DNA of 64,000 bases. Origin: Rhodanobacter sp. 7MK24 (GTDB lineage Bacteria > Pseudomonadota > Gammaproteobacteria > Xanthomonadales > Rhodanobacteraceae). The stretch lies in assembly GCF_014842995.1 (NCBI RefSeq), contig NZ_JACYXL010000001.1:559183-623182 (forward strand), given 5' to 3'. Positions within the stretch are counted from its first letter, which is position 1. Each line of letters opens with the position of its first letter. Positions 27,284 to 36,250 of this stretch are shown piece by piece. The notes under the pieces were generated by a model. That model ran no database searches and was not told where the DNA came from. It was given only the letters and a program-made list of their open reading frames with translations. The position numbers and the translations under genes were made by a program.

Positions 27284-29416
27284 TCACCAGATCTTCACCT
27301 GCTTGTCGCCCGAACGCACCATCGCATCGCCTGGCTTGCACTGGAAGGCAGTGGCGAAGGCAGTCATGTCCGACGGCGAAGCGATCGCGCGGATCGCGAT
27401 CGGCGAGTGCGGATCGGTGTTGAGGCGCAGCTCGGCCGCCTTCTCGCGCATGCTGCCGCGCCACACGCGCGCCCAGTTGAGGAAGAAGCGCTGGTCCTGG
27501 GTGTAGCCGTCGATCTTCTGGTCGGCCTCGGACGGGTCCTTCTTCAGCGCGGTCTGCAGCGCCTCGTAGGCGATGTTGAGGCCGCCCAGGTCGGCGATGT
27601 TCTCGCCCAGGGTCAGCTTGCCGTTGACGTGCAGGTCCGGCTTGTCCTTGATCGGCGCGTAGCCGTCGTACTGGTCCACCAGCGCCTTGGTGCGCTCGTC
27701 GAACTGCTTCTTGTCCTGCGGCGTCCACCAGTCCTTCTTGTTGCCGTCGCCGTCGAACTGGCTGCCCTGGTCGTCGAAGCCGTGGCTGGATTCGTGGCCG
27801 ATCACCGCGCCGATGCCGCCGTAGTTGATCGCGTCGTCGCCCTTCGCATAGAAGAACGGCGCCTGCAGGATCGCGGCCGGGAAGTTGATGGTGTTGGTGC
27901 TGGGGTCGTAGTAGGCGTTGACCGTCTGCGGGGTCATGCCCCATTCCTTGCGGTCGGTCTTCTTGCCGATGTGCGAGAGGTCGTACTGGTAGTTGTACTT
28001 CTGCGCCGCCTGCAGGTTGGCGTACCAGTTGTCCTGGCTGATGGTGAGGCCGGACCAGTCGCGCCACTCGCCCTGATCGGGATAGCCGATCTTGGGCAGG
28101 AACTTGTTCCACTTGTCGACGGCCTTGGCCTTGGTGGTGTCGCTCATCCAGTCCAGGTGCTCGATGCGGTTCTTCAGCGCGTCGCGCACGTTGGTGACGA
28201 GTTCCTCGGCACGCTGCTTGGCTTCCGGCGTGAAGTACTTGGCCACGTACAGCTCGCCCAGACCCATGCCCATCGCACCGTTGACGTCGCCCAGCACCTG
28301 CTTCCAGCGCGCTTTCTGCTCGGGCGTGCCGGACAGGGTCTTGCCGTAGAAGTCGAACTTGTTGTCGCGGAAGGTCTTGGACAGCGCATTGGAGGCGTCG
28401 TCGATGGTGTGGAAGCGCAGGTAGGCCTGCCACTCGGACACCGGCGCGCCGGTCAGCAGCTTGTCGAACTCGGCGAAGAACTTCGGCTGCGACAGCGAGA
28501 AGCCGTTGTCGATGGTCACGCCCTGGGCCTTGAAGAACTGTTCCCAGCTGAAGTGCGGGGTGACCTTGTCGGCGTCCTTGACGCTGACGAAGTGGTATTG
28601 GTTGTCGAGGTCGCGCATCTCGGTGGGCGCCAGCGAGGCGCCGGCCAGCGCCGTCTCGAACTTCATCACCGCGTCGGCCTGCTGCTTGGCGTCGGCCTCG
28701 GCCACGCCGGCCAGTTCGAGCGTCTTGGCGATATAGGCGACGTACGCAGTGCGCAGATCCTTGTACTCGGGCTTGAAGTAGTAGTCCTTGGTGGGCAGGC
28801 CCAGGCCGCCCTGGTTCGCGAAGCCTATCTGCTGGGTGGCGTCCTTGAAGTCCGCGCCGGAGCCGAAGCTGAACACCTGGCCGTCGCCATCGGCGGCGTC
28901 CTGGTTGAGGAAGTTCACGATGTCGGCGGTGTTCTTCAGGCCGTCGATGGCGGCGAGCTTGGGCTTGACCGGGTCGAAGCCGGCCTTCTCGATCGCGGCG
29001 TCGTCCATGCCCGACTTGTACAGCCAGCCGATCTTCTGCTCGACCGAGCCGGCCTTGGCGCTGTCGGCGCCCTTGGCGGCGTCCTCGACCAGCTGGTGCT
29101 GGTCGTCCAGGCTCTTTGCGTACAGTTGGACAAAGGATCCCCACATGGGGTAGTCCGACGGGATCGGGTTGGCGGCGACCCACTTCGCGTTGACGAAGCT
29201 GTTGAAGTCCGTGCAGGCCTCGGTGCTCGCGCCCAGTTCGCTGACGTCGAACACGCTGGTCGGTGCGGCGGCTGCAGCGGTGGTGGCGGCAGGGGCAGGG
29301 GCGGTGGCCGCCTTGGCCGGTGCCGGTGCGGCGGCCTGCTCGCTCTTGCCGCAGCCGGTCAGCGCCAACGCGACAGCGGCTGCCAGCGCCAGGGGCTTCA
29401 GGAATTGCTGGGTCAT
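27284..29416 (-). CDS. M13 family metalloendopeptidase lipoprotein (PepO/neprilysin-like)
   Basis: 710 residues. The lipobox LALTGC puts the lipidated cysteine at position 22, so it is an envelope-anchored enzyme; an Ala/Pro linker follows to about residue 52. The catalytic domain contains HESSH at 541-545 and GENIADLGG with the third zinc ligand Glu605, plus NAYYDPSTNTINFPAAIL, the substrate-binding NAYY motif. The C-terminal CKPGDAMVR...KIW is the usual M13 ending. It should hydrolyse oligopeptides in the periplasm. It is followed by an intrinsic terminator; the M14 peptidase gene lies 126 bases upstream on the same strand. Confidence 0.95.
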   Translation of the reverse strand: MTQQFLKPLALAAAVALALTGCGKSEQAAAPAPAKAATAPAPAATTAAAAAPTSVFDVSELGASTEACTDFNSFVNAKWVAANPIPSDYPMWGSFVQLYAKSLDDQHQLVEDAAKGADSAKAGSVEQKIGWLYKSGMDDAAIEKAGFDPVKPKLAAIDGLKNTADIVNFLNQDAADGDGQVFSFGSGADFKDATQQIGFANQGGLGLPTKDYYFKPEYKDLRTAYVAYIAKTLELAGVAEADAKQQADAVMKFETALAGASLAPTEMRDLDNQYHFVSVKDADKVTPHFSWEQFFKAQGVTIDNGFSLSQPKFFAEFDKLLTGAPVSEWQAYLRFHTIDDASNALSKTFRDNKFDFYGKTLSGTPEQKARWKQVLGDVNGAMGMGLGELYVAKYFTPEAKQRAEELVTNVRDALKNRIEHLDWMSDTTKAKAVDKWNKFLPKIGYPDQGEWRDWSGLTISQDNWYANLQAAQKYNYQYDLSHIGKKTDRKEWGMTPQTVNAYYDPSTNTINFPAAILQAPFFYAKGDDAINYGGIGAVIGHESSHGFDDQGSQFDGDGNKKDWWTPQDKKQFDERTKALVDQYDGYAPIKDKPDLHVNGKLTLGENIADLGGLNIAYEALQTALKKDPSEADQKIDGYTQDQRFFLNWARVWRGSMREKAAELRLNTDPHSPIAIRAIASPSDMTAFATAFQCKPGDAMVRSGDKQVKIW

Positions 29417-29542
29417 GGACTTCCCTCTCTTTCGTGTGTGGTGCCGCCGTGGCGGCGTCTGCGTGTGCTGGCCGGGCCTCGGTGGTTACCCCCTCCGACC
29501 ATGACCGCCCACGCTAGGTCGTTCGTCATGGTCGGCACAGTG

Positions 29543-31342
29543 TCAAAGGTCAGGGGTGGGGCTGGCAATGGGCAGCTGCCGGAGCCCGGCCGCGTCCAGC
29601 CGCAGCACCGGATAAGCCCCCACGTCCTGCACCGCATACCACGGCGAATGGCGGAAGAAGAAATCCAGCCGCGCGTAACTGTTGGCGGCGAAAGCCGGGT
29701 CGTCGTGCAGCTTCTTGTCGAACGCAGCTTTCAGTGCCGGGTCCTTCGCCAGCATGTCGCGCGCCAGCCTTTCCAGCACCCGCGGTTCGCCGTATTCCTT
29801 GGCTTCGAAGATGGCGTCGAGATAGCCCCACTGCAGCAGGGAGTCGGGGGCTTGCGGTTCCAGCAGTTCGATGGCCACGTTGGCGGCCCGTTGATCCATG
29901 GGGACGACCACCGAGCCGGGCGGCAGGGTGACGGTGCGCTGCACGCTGGCGAGCTTGAAGTCGCGCAGCATCAGGTGGCCCTCGAAAGGCTTCGTCGCCC
30001 ATTTCGGATCCTCCAACTGGTAGCCCTCGGCGGTGATCGTCATGGCGTGGTCGAGGCGCCGATAGCGGATGCCGTGCGCATCGAGCCTGTCGATGATCGT
30101 CGTCCACTGCGCGGGCACCACGTAGGCGGCGGGTGGCGTGACGGAAAGGTCGGGCAGCAGCCCGTTCCAGTTCGGTATGTCGTAGGTTTTCGGTGTGTGC
30201 GGGTCGTATTGGATCCAGGTGCCGCCGGAGATGTCGCTGCGGGTCAACGTATATGCGTAGCCTTTCAGCTCGTAGGGCGTCGAAACCGGGTCGGGCTTGA
30301 AGGTGAGCGGCACGCTGGCATGCGCATCGTGTGCGCGGGCGATGGTGTCGGCATCGGCCTTGGCGGTGGCTTCGAGCAGCGCGGCAGGATGCGCGTCGAT
30401 ATCGGCCAGCATCAGTTCGATCAGGTCGTATGCCGCCTGCACGCGTACCGCGTAGGGTTTGAGCATGTGCGTTTCGATCAGCAGCGCGGGCCGGTTTTGC
30501 AGCGCCGCATAGCCGGTGGAGAAGCGCGGACCGGAGCCGAAATTCTCGATGCCCTTGGTGGGATCAGCGCCGTCCTTGAACTCCAGGTAGATCGAGGCGA
30601 GATGGCCGCGCCTGTCGTACGCAGGCATCACGGTGTCGGTAAGGTGCTTCTGCCAATCCGCGAGCACGGGAGCCAGCTTGTGCGGATCCTCGGTGTACCA
30701 GGTGAGGTCGTACTGGTAGTCCGCACCGTCGGTGGTGTGCACATCCACCAAGAAGTCCGGCAGCCATACCTGCCACAGCTTCAGCCATGCGCGCATTTCC
30801 GGCGCGTCGGCCTTTATGTAGTCGCGGTTGAGGTTGAGGTATTGCGACTGGCCGCGGAAGCCCATGCTCTGCGGGCCGTTCTGGTTGATGCGGTTGTACG
30901 GCGAGCTGTGTTCGTGGCCGTCCACGCTGAACACCGGTATATAGACCAGCACCGAGTGGTCGAGCAGGCGCGGGTACTTGCCGGTGACGGCGAAGTCGCG
31001 CAGCAGCATCAGTCCGGCGTCCTTGCCCTCGATCTCGCCGGGATGGATGCCGGCCTGCACCAGCACGACGGGCTTGTGCGCCGCACGCGCGGCCTCTGGC
31101 GTGAACGTGCCGTTGCCGCTGGCGATCACCACCGTCATCGGCCGGCCTTCCGGCGTGGTGCCGAAGGTTTCCAGTCTGATCTTGCCGGGCGCGGCGTGTT
31201 GCAGCCGTTCGAGGTACGCCAGCGTGTCGGCGTAGCTCGGCGTGGTGCGGAAGTGCGCGGCTTCGGCGGGCGTGGTCCAGTCGGTGGCGTGCGCGCCGGT
31301 GGCGGCGAACGCGAGCAGGGCGAGCAATGACCATTTGGGCAT
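29543..31342 (-). CDS. Secreted M14 family zinc carboxypeptidase
   Basis: 599 residues with a signal peptide (KWSLLALLAFAATGAHA, about 3-19). The zinc ligands His100 and Glu103 lie in GIHPGEIEGKD, the third ligand histidine in DFLVDVHTTDGAD, and the substrate-binding region in PVFSVDGHEHSSPYNRINQNGP. It would remove C-terminal residues from peptides in the periplasm or medium. It is about twice the length of pancreatic-type carboxypeptidases; the C-terminal 250 residues carry no motif I recognise. The M13 peptidase gene follows on the same strand. Confidence 0.92.
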   Translation of the reverse strand: MPKWSLLALLAFAATGAHATDWTTPAEAAHFRTTPSYADTLAYLERLQHAAPGKIRLETFGTTPEGRPMTVVIASGNGTFTPEAARAAHKPVVLVQAGIHPGEIEGKDAGLMLLRDFAVTGKYPRLLDHSVLVYIPVFSVDGHEHSSPYNRINQNGPQSMGFRGQSQYLNLNRDYIKADAPEMRAWLKLWQVWLPDFLVDVHTTDGADYQYDLTWYTEDPHKLAPVLADWQKHLTDTVMPAYDRRGHLASIYLEFKDGADPTKGIENFGSGPRFSTGYAALQNRPALLIETHMLKPYAVRVQAAYDLIELMLADIDAHPAALLEATAKADADTIARAHDAHASVPLTFKPDPVSTPYELKGYAYTLTRSDISGGTWIQYDPHTPKTYDIPNWNGLLPDLSVTPPAAYVVPAQWTTIIDRLDAHGIRYRRLDHAMTITAEGYQLEDPKWATKPFEGHLMLRDFKLASVQRTVTLPPGSVVVPMDQRAANVAIELLEPQAPDSLLQWGYLDAIFEAKEYGEPRVLERLARDMLAKDPALKAAFDKKLHDDPAFAANSYARLDFFFRHSPWYAVQDVGAYPVLRLDAAGLRQLPIASPTPDL

Positions 31343-31370
31343 GTGGATTTCCCCCAGTCGGGTGGTTTGC

Positions 31371-31448
31371 GCAGGAGCGCACCCTGTGCGCGATTGCTTT
31401 GTGCTCCGAACGAAGCGAAAGGCAATCGCGCACAGGGTGCGCTCCTGC
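31371..31448. repeat. Palindromic repeat, family A copy 1
   Basis: Perfect 27-base arms (31371-31397 and 31422-31448) surround a 24-base centre. The end consensus GCAGGAGCGCACCCTGTGCG is shared with 49297-49373. It lies between the co-directional DUF502 and M14 genes and overlaps the end of neither (31451 is the DUF502 stop side, 3 bases away), so it may act as a terminator or mRNA end protector. Confidence 0.8.
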
Positions 31449-31450
31449 AG

Positions 31451-32113
31451 TCAGGGTGCGTGGTCGGGCAGGCGCTGTGGCGCCGGCAGGCTGTCCGGTG
31501 CCACTGCGCCGCCGGAGATGATGAAGGCCATCGCCTGGTCCATCGTCCAATCGGTGGGCGTGAGTTCGCTCATCGGCACCAGTTCCAGGTAGCCGCCGGT
31601 GGGATTGGGCGTGGTGGGGATGTACACCGCCGCCATCTCGCGGCCGGTGCCTTCCTCGATCAGTGTGCGGGTGACGAAGCCCACCACCTTCATGCCCGGC
31701 CGCGGGAAATCCACCAGCACCACGCGCTGCGTGCCTCCGGGTTTGTTCTGCAGTACCGCGGTCAGCTTCTTGGTGCCGCCGTAGATCGTCTGCACCAGCG
31801 GTATGCGCTGCAGCAGGGCGTCGAAGGCATCGAGCAGGCGCCGGCCGATCACGCGGTTCGCCAGCCAACCCACGGTGTACAGGCCGCCCAGCGTCAGCAG
31901 CAGGGCGAGCACGAACACCAGGCCGCTCTTGTTGAGCGTATCGGCGGCGTGTGGAGCGACCAGCCTCAGCGTTTCCGTCAGCGCTGCCACCATGGGGGCG
32001 CCGATGCCAGCCAGCAGGCCCAGCACGAACTTGAACACCAGCACCGTGACCCACAGCGGCAGGAAGGTGAGCAGACCAGTGATCAGGTAGCGTTTGACTC
32101 GAAGCGGGGGCAT
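31451..32113 (-). CDS. DUF502 family membrane protein
   Basis: 220 residues from ATG 32113 (MPPLRVKRYLITGLLTFLPLW). Two transmembrane segments (about residues 8-34 and 62-84) precede a soluble domain with the DUF502 signatures RIPLVQTIYGGTKKL, VVLVDFPRPGM, VGFVT and YIPTTPNPTGGYLELVP. The family is widespread in bacteria and in plants (COV proteins) but its biochemical role is unknown. Transcription runs toward the palindromic repeat and M14 gene; the TDT transporter gene lies 44 bases upstream on the same strand. Confidence 0.9.
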   Translation of the reverse strand: MPPLRVKRYLITGLLTFLPLWVTVLVFKFVLGLLAGIGAPMVAALTETLRLVAPHAADTLNKSGLVFVLALLLTLGGLYTVGWLANRVIGRRLLDAFDALLQRIPLVQTIYGGTKKLTAVLQNKPGGTQRVVLVDFPRPGMKVVGFVTRTLIEEGTGREMAAVYIPTTPNPTGGYLELVPMSELTPTDWTMDQAMAFIISGGAVAPDSLPAPQRLPDHAP

Positions 32114-32157
32114 GGCGATGCACAGGTGAAGAGGGAGGGCCCATTGTAGGGAACGAC

Positions 32158-33213
32158 TCAGTGTTGCGCGTGCGTGCCATGCCGCAGTCCCTTGCGGTAC
32201 AGCCGGCGCAGGCCGATCAGCGCCACCAGCAGCCACAACGCGAGGCTCGCGTACACGCCGGCGGCGGGGATCGCCAGCAGGAAGTCGGCGTGCAGTGCCT
32301 GTGCCAGTTCGAACGTACCCACGGTGTACATGCCGATCGGGAACACGATGTCCCAATCATCCGTCTCGTAGCGCAGCGGCACGTGGCGCCACACGTGCCG
32401 CCACACCTCCAGGATCACCAGCAGCGGAATCCACCAGGTGGCGGTGGCCCAGAAGAACAGCGTGAAACCCTTCACGAACGGCAGCAGCTCGGTCAGCGCG
32501 CCGCGCGCTGGCGCGTGGATCACGATCAGGCTGCCGGCGAGCGTGGTGACGGCCAGCGCGCCCATGTCGATCCAGTACGGCGGGGTGAACTCGCGCGCGC
32601 GCAGCGGGAAGAACACCATGCGGTACACCACCAGGGTGATGATCAGCAGATACAGTGCCGCGCCCAGCATGTACAGGCTCAGCGCCATGAACTGGAGGCG
32701 ATCAGGGTCGGCTCGGTTGGCCGCGACCAGGGTCAAGAGTGCCGACAACGCCTGGGTGGACACCACCGCCACCAGCCAGCCGCCATTGATGCTGCGGGTG
32801 AAGCCGGGCTTGAAGCGCGCGGTGATGGTGGCGGCGAAGAACAGATAGATCAGCACGAGCCACAGCGCCGCGCCGGCCACCGACAGTACTGCCGCCAGCA
32901 TGGGCAGCGGACGGACCAGCACGCACTGGCTGCCCAGCACGCAGGTGGCTGCGGCCAAGGTGAGGAAGCCGGCTCCGCGCGAAGGATCGGTGAAGTCTGC
33001 CACCACTTCGTGGCGGAAGCGCGCCAGCCGCAGCAGGCTCAGCGCCAGCAGCCACGCATAGGTCAGCAGGTTGAGCACGAACAGCGCCTGCGCCAGCCGC
33101 GGCAGGCCGTGCTGGCTGGCGTCCACCGACACGATGCCGGTGGCCATCACCAGCGCAAAGCAGCCCGGGTCGAGCCGGCGCACGCGGATCAACAGGTTTT
33201 CAGCCAGTGCCAT
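32158..33213 (-). CDS. TDT family transporter (TehA/Mae1/SLAC1-like)
   Basis: 351 residues from ATG 33213, with about ten hydrophobic helices, the fold size of the tellurite-resistance/dicarboxylate transporter family. The opening DPGCFALVMATGIVSV is the conserved first helix, and W-D-IVFPIGMYTVGTFELA near the end is the last family signature. Members move C4-dicarboxylates, sulfite or anions through the inner membrane; which one applies here cannot be read. It may share a transcript with the DUF502 gene downstream. The divergent ECF sigma factor gene begins 126 bases away. Confidence 0.87.
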   Translation of the reverse strand: MALAENLLIRVRRLDPGCFALVMATGIVSVDASQHGLPRLAQALFVLNLLTYAWLLALSLLRLARFRHEVVADFTDPSRGAGFLTLAAATCVLGSQCVLVRPLPMLAAVLSVAGAALWLVLIYLFFAATITARFKPGFTRSINGGWLVAVVSTQALSALLTLVAANRADPDRLQFMALSLYMLGAALYLLIITLVVYRMVFFPLRAREFTPPYWIDMGALAVTTLAGSLIVIHAPARGALTELLPFVKGFTLFFWATATWWIPLLVILEVWRHVWRHVPLRYETDDWDIVFPIGMYTVGTFELAQALHADFLLAIPAAGVYASLALWLLVALIGLRRLYRKGLRHGTHAQH

Positions 33214-33338
33214 GCGGTTCTCCGCAAGCCCATTGCGGCGATTATGCGAGCCGCTGGCGTCATCGCCGGGTGACGCACTGTGATTTTTTCCGTGCCCGTG
33301 CGAATCATGCTGGCAACGACGGGGATGCGTGGACGGAC

Positions 33339-33860
33339 ATGGGCGGCAAGGCAGACCAGCAACGTTTCGAGGCACTGTGGCGCGAACACCGGGGCATCGT
33401 GTTCAAGGTGGCCGGCGTCTACGCACGGGGTGCCGAAGAGCGGCTCGACCTGGCGCAGGAGATCGGCGCGCAGCTGTGGCGATCCTTCGCGGCTTTCGAC
33501 GAGCGGCGCGCGAAGTTCAGCACCTGGCTATACCGCATCGCACTGAACGTGGCGATCTCGCACCTGCGCCGCGCCGGCGGCGAGGCTGTGCGCTTCGAGC
33601 CGTTGGACGATGCGCATCTGGAAACCATCGCGGGCGAACCGGCCGTGGAGCCGGACGAACGTCTCGACGCGCTGTACGCCTTCATCGGCGAGCTGGATGC
33701 GCTCAACCGCGCGCTGATCCTGCTGTACCTGGAAGACCGGAGCTACGCCGAAATCGCCGAAGTGCTCGGCATCAGCGCCACCAACGTGGCCACCAAGATC
33801 AATCGCATCAAGACCCGGCTGCGCGGCCGGATGACCGCCGCGGCCACCACCGGAGCATGA
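33339..33860 (+). CDS. ECF-type RNA polymerase sigma factor
   Basis: A 173-residue sigma-70 family protein from ATG 33339, preceded by GGACGGAC. Region 2 is about residues 10-80 (LDLAQEIGAQLWRSFAAFDERRAKFSTWLYRIALNVAISHLRR) and region 4 about 115-165 (LDALNRALILLYLEDRSYAEIAEVLGISATNVATKINRIKTRL). Its stop overlaps the start of a membrane protein by 4 bases, the arrangement of sigma/anti-sigma pairs. No autoregulatory promoter could be recognised upstream. It is unrelated in detail to the SigF-like factor at 51311. Confidence 0.9.
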   Translation: MGGKADQQRFEALWREHRGIVFKVAGVYARGAEERLDLAQEIGAQLWRSFAAFDERRAKFSTWLYRIALNVAISHLRRAGGEAVRFEPLDDAHLETIAGEPAVEPDERLDALYAFIGELDALNRALILLYLEDRSYAEIAEVLGISATNVATKINRIKTRLRGRMTAAATTGA

Positions 33861-34528
33861 CCATGGAACTCGACGAGATGAAGCTTGCGTGGCAGACGCT
33901 GGGCCGGCAACTGGAACGGCAGAACGCGTTGAACGAACAGTTGTTCCGCCAGGGACAGGCCGATCGCCTGCGCCGCCACCTGCGGCCGCTGGTGTGGGGG
34001 CAGTCGCTGCAGATCGCGCTGGGTATCGTGCTGATGCTGTGGGGCATCAGTTTCTGGTCGACGCATGTGGGCCTGTGGCAGGCGATGGCCTGCGGCATCG
34101 CCATGCAGGTATTCGGCACGCTGGCGCTGATCTTTCCGGCGCGGCTGCTCTCGATGCAGCAAGGCGTTGATTACGCCGCGCCGGTGCTGGAGATCCAGCG
34201 CCGCTTGGTGCAGATGCGCGCATGGCGGGTGAAGGTGGAGGCGCCGGTGTTCGCCGTGCTGGGCAGCGTGATCTGGATTCCTGCGATGCTGATGCTGATC
34301 CAGTACGACTGGGATCGGATGGGCCATCCCGACTGGTGGTGGCGTGCTCCCGGCCTGGCGACATGGATGCTGCTGAGCGGAGCCGTTTCGCTGGGTGTGG
34401 TCGCGCTGGCCTATGTGATATTGCGCAGGCTCGGCCATCGCCGCTGGCTGGAGAACAACTTCGCCGGCAACGCCATCGTGAAGGCCGAATCAGCGTTGCA
34501 GGAGATCGCGCGATTCGAGCGGGAGTGA
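33857..34528 (+). CDS. Membrane protein, putative partner of the adjacent ECF sigma factor
   Basis: 223 residues, overlapping the sigma gene by 4 bases (ATGA); ATG 33863 is an alternative start. A charged cytoplasmic N-terminus (MELDEMKLAWQTLGRQLERQNALNEQLF, roughly residues 3-30) is followed by four hydrophobic segments in two pairs: about 50-65, 72-90, 130-150 and 165-190. No zinc-binding anti-sigma HxxxCxxC motif is present. The overlap suggests that it regulates the sigma factor, but sequence alone does not prove an anti-sigma role. Confidence 0.8.
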   Translation: MTMELDEMKLAWQTLGRQLERQNALNEQLFRQGQADRLRRHLRPLVWGQSLQIALGIVLMLWGISFWSTHVGLWQAMACGIAMQVFGTLALIFPARLLSMQQGVDYAAPVLEIQRRLVQMRAWRVKVEAPVFAVLGSVIWIPAMLMLIQYDWDRMGHPDWWWRAPGLATWMLLSGAVSLGVVALAYVILRRLGHRRWLENNFAGNAIVKAESALQEIARFERE

Positions 34529-34548
34529 GGCGTGCGACCCGTGACGCG

Positions 34549-34734
34549 TCATCGCCTGCGCAATCGACAGGCCGACTCGCACGAAACGAGCGCCTCGTAG
34601 GCGGCGTCCAGTTCCACCCGCGAATCGCGGGGAAGGTAACCGATGTGCTCACTAGGGCTGCGCACGATGTCGACAGGAGTCTCGGGACGCTTCGTGGAAG
34701 CAGCGGGGGCGATAGGCGAGTTCGTGGTGTCCAT
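34549..34734 (-). CDS. Possible small hypothetical protein
   Basis: A 61-codon frame starting at ATG 34734 in the 315-base gap between the sigma-partner gene and the GlxA-type regulator. Most third codon positions are G or C, as in the neighbouring genes, which argues for coding, but no ribosome-binding site, domain or signal peptide is seen. It could be translated or be chance. Nothing else was recognised in this gap. Confidence 0.3.
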   Translation of the reverse strand: MDTTNSPIAPAASTKRPETPVDIVRSPSEHIGYLPRDSRVELDAAYEALVSCESACRLRRR

Positions 34735-34843
34735 GGGCTTCGTCGAGGTGATGTTGACGACGATGGACGTTAGCTCTCGCAACCGACGAGGTAATCGGGC
34801 GCGATGGACAAATGGACGGTCGAAGCCGCCATATGCCGTTGCC

Positions 34844-35827
34844 TCAGAACACCGCGACATCGACGGCCTGGAAGCGCTTGCGGAAAGTGGCCGGCGTCAG
34901 TTGCGTGTGACGGGCGAACAGGCGGGAGAAAGTCGCGACGTCGAGATAGCCCACTTCGGCGGCCACCTGCGCCACGCCCAACGTCGTCGTTTCCAGCAGC
35001 AGCTTGGCTTTCTCGATGCGCAGGTCGTGCAGCAGGTCCAGCGGCGAACACCCCGCTTCTGCGCGGAATCTTCGCAGCAACGTGCGGCTGGAGAGGTTGA
35101 ATGAGGCAGCCAGCGCACTCAGCCTGTAGCGTTCGGCGAGACGCTGCTCGAACCATGCACCGACCGCGCGCGCGAAGGACTCCTTGCGCTTGTGGCCCAG
35201 TCGGCGGTCGAGGTAAGGCGCCTGGCTGCGCGGTCCCTGGTCGATCAGGCTGAAACGGCCGACGGCGCGAGCCAGGCTGCTGCCGGCGCAGTCGCGGATC
35301 AGCTGCAGGGCAAGGTCGCCATATGCCGTGAAGGCGCCCGACGTGACGATTTCGCCCGCGCGCACCAGCACGGCGTCGGGCAACACTTCGACGCGGGGAT
35401 AACGCCGCGCCATTTCGCCCGCCAGCGCCCAGGCGGTGGTGGCTTGCCGCCCATCAAGCAGGCCGGCATCGGCAAGCAGCAGACTGCCGCCGCAGATGGA
35501 GGCGACCTTGCGTTGCTCGGCCGCGCGGCGGATGAGTGCTTTCTCCGCATCGAGGGCGGCCAATGCCGCGGTGATTTCCTCGCTGCCGCTGAAGTCGAAG
35601 GCCGGCACCACCAGCAGATCGAATGGCGCGGGCGCGACGACTGACAATTGCGCACCACCGGCGAGGCGCACCGTGCCGGCACGCGTGCCGATGATGGCCA
35701 CAGAGAAGGGCGCCGGTGCGTCCGGCCTGCGCATCGCACTGATGCGATTGGCAACCAGCAAGACATCCGACAGGCCAAGCACTTCGGCGCCCATGCATCC
35801 GTCATAGGCAAGAATGGCGACACGCAC
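34844..35827 (-). CDS. GlxA-type AraC family regulator with DJ-1/PfpI domain
   Basis: 327 residues from GTG 35827, chosen because GGAAG lies five bases upstream; the frame remains open further upstream without family similarity. The N-terminal DJ-1/PfpI-like domain (about 1-185) starts VRVAILAYDGCMGAEVLGLSDVL and has the cysteine Cys112 in ASICGGSLLLADAGLL. The C-terminal AraC DNA-binding domain has two helix-turn-helix units (LSALAASFNLSSRTLLRRF and VAQVAAEVGYLDVATFSRLF). Members often respond to amidated or N-containing metabolites. The target genes are not evident; a membrane-protein gene is divergent 423 bases away. Confidence 0.9.
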   Translation of the reverse strand: MRVAILAYDGCMGAEVLGLSDVLLVANRISAMRRPDAPAPFSVAIIGTRAGTVRLAGGAQLSVVAPAPFDLLVVPAFDFSGSEEITAALAALDAEKALIRRAAEQRKVASICGGSLLLADAGLLDGRQATTAWALAGEMARRYPRVEVLPDAVLVRAGEIVTSGAFTAYGDLALQLIRDCAGSSLARAVGRFSLIDQGPRSQAPYLDRRLGHKRKESFARAVGAWFEQRLAERYRLSALAASFNLSSRTLLRRFRAEAGCSPLDLLHDLRIEKAKLLLETTTLGVAQVAAEVGYLDVATFSRLFARHTQLTPATFRKRFQAVDVAVF

Positions 35828-36250
35828 GGCGGCTTCCAGTGGTGATGGTGGGCCAAGCGTGGCGCTTTCGTTCGGCACGTCAAGCGCCCTGTGCGCGATT
35901 CGATGCGGATGGCGAGATCGCCTGTCGATATGTCGCCATTGCCCCATGACGCCATCGTGCCGGCCACCTACGCTGCTGGCGCAGTTCGTTCCATCGCCGA
36001 TTCCTCGCCGATGGCGACGATGCGGGGCCTGGCGGCAGCTTCAGGGCGACCGGCTTGGTTGTCTTCGCGATCTGTGAATGCTTCGCGAGGCACCTGCGGA
36101 CGTAGATGCCCGCATGGCCGACGGTGCCGGCACGGACGCAACGCAGCTTTGCGGCCTGTTTCGCGCTGCCTGGCAAGCGCCCGCTGGTCAGTCGGCGCCG
36201 GTTGCCCTGCGGCTCGCTACGGCCGCTTCCTTTTTCAGTGGAGAAACATC
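35828..36250. other. Intergenic region, no gene seen
   Basis: 423 bases between the divergent GlxA-type regulator and the membrane-protein gene at 36251. Frames here lack start signals and domain similarity. A short CCATCG/CGATGG inverted repeat lies near 35993-36016 and the segment from about 35886 (GCGCCCTGTGCGCGATT) resembles one arm of the family A palindrome without its partner, so it may be a repeat remnant. Confidence 0.4.

Noticed and set aside
29443-29456. GCCGCC-GT-GGCGGC palindrome between the M14 and M13 genes as a terminator
   Set aside because: The two-base loop is too tight and no T-tract follows on either strand.
27185-31330. Very long plus-strand open frame (about 1381 codons)
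   Set aside because: It is the antisense of the M13 and M14 peptidase genes and lacks domain signatures; the high G+C content suppresses stop codons in this frame.
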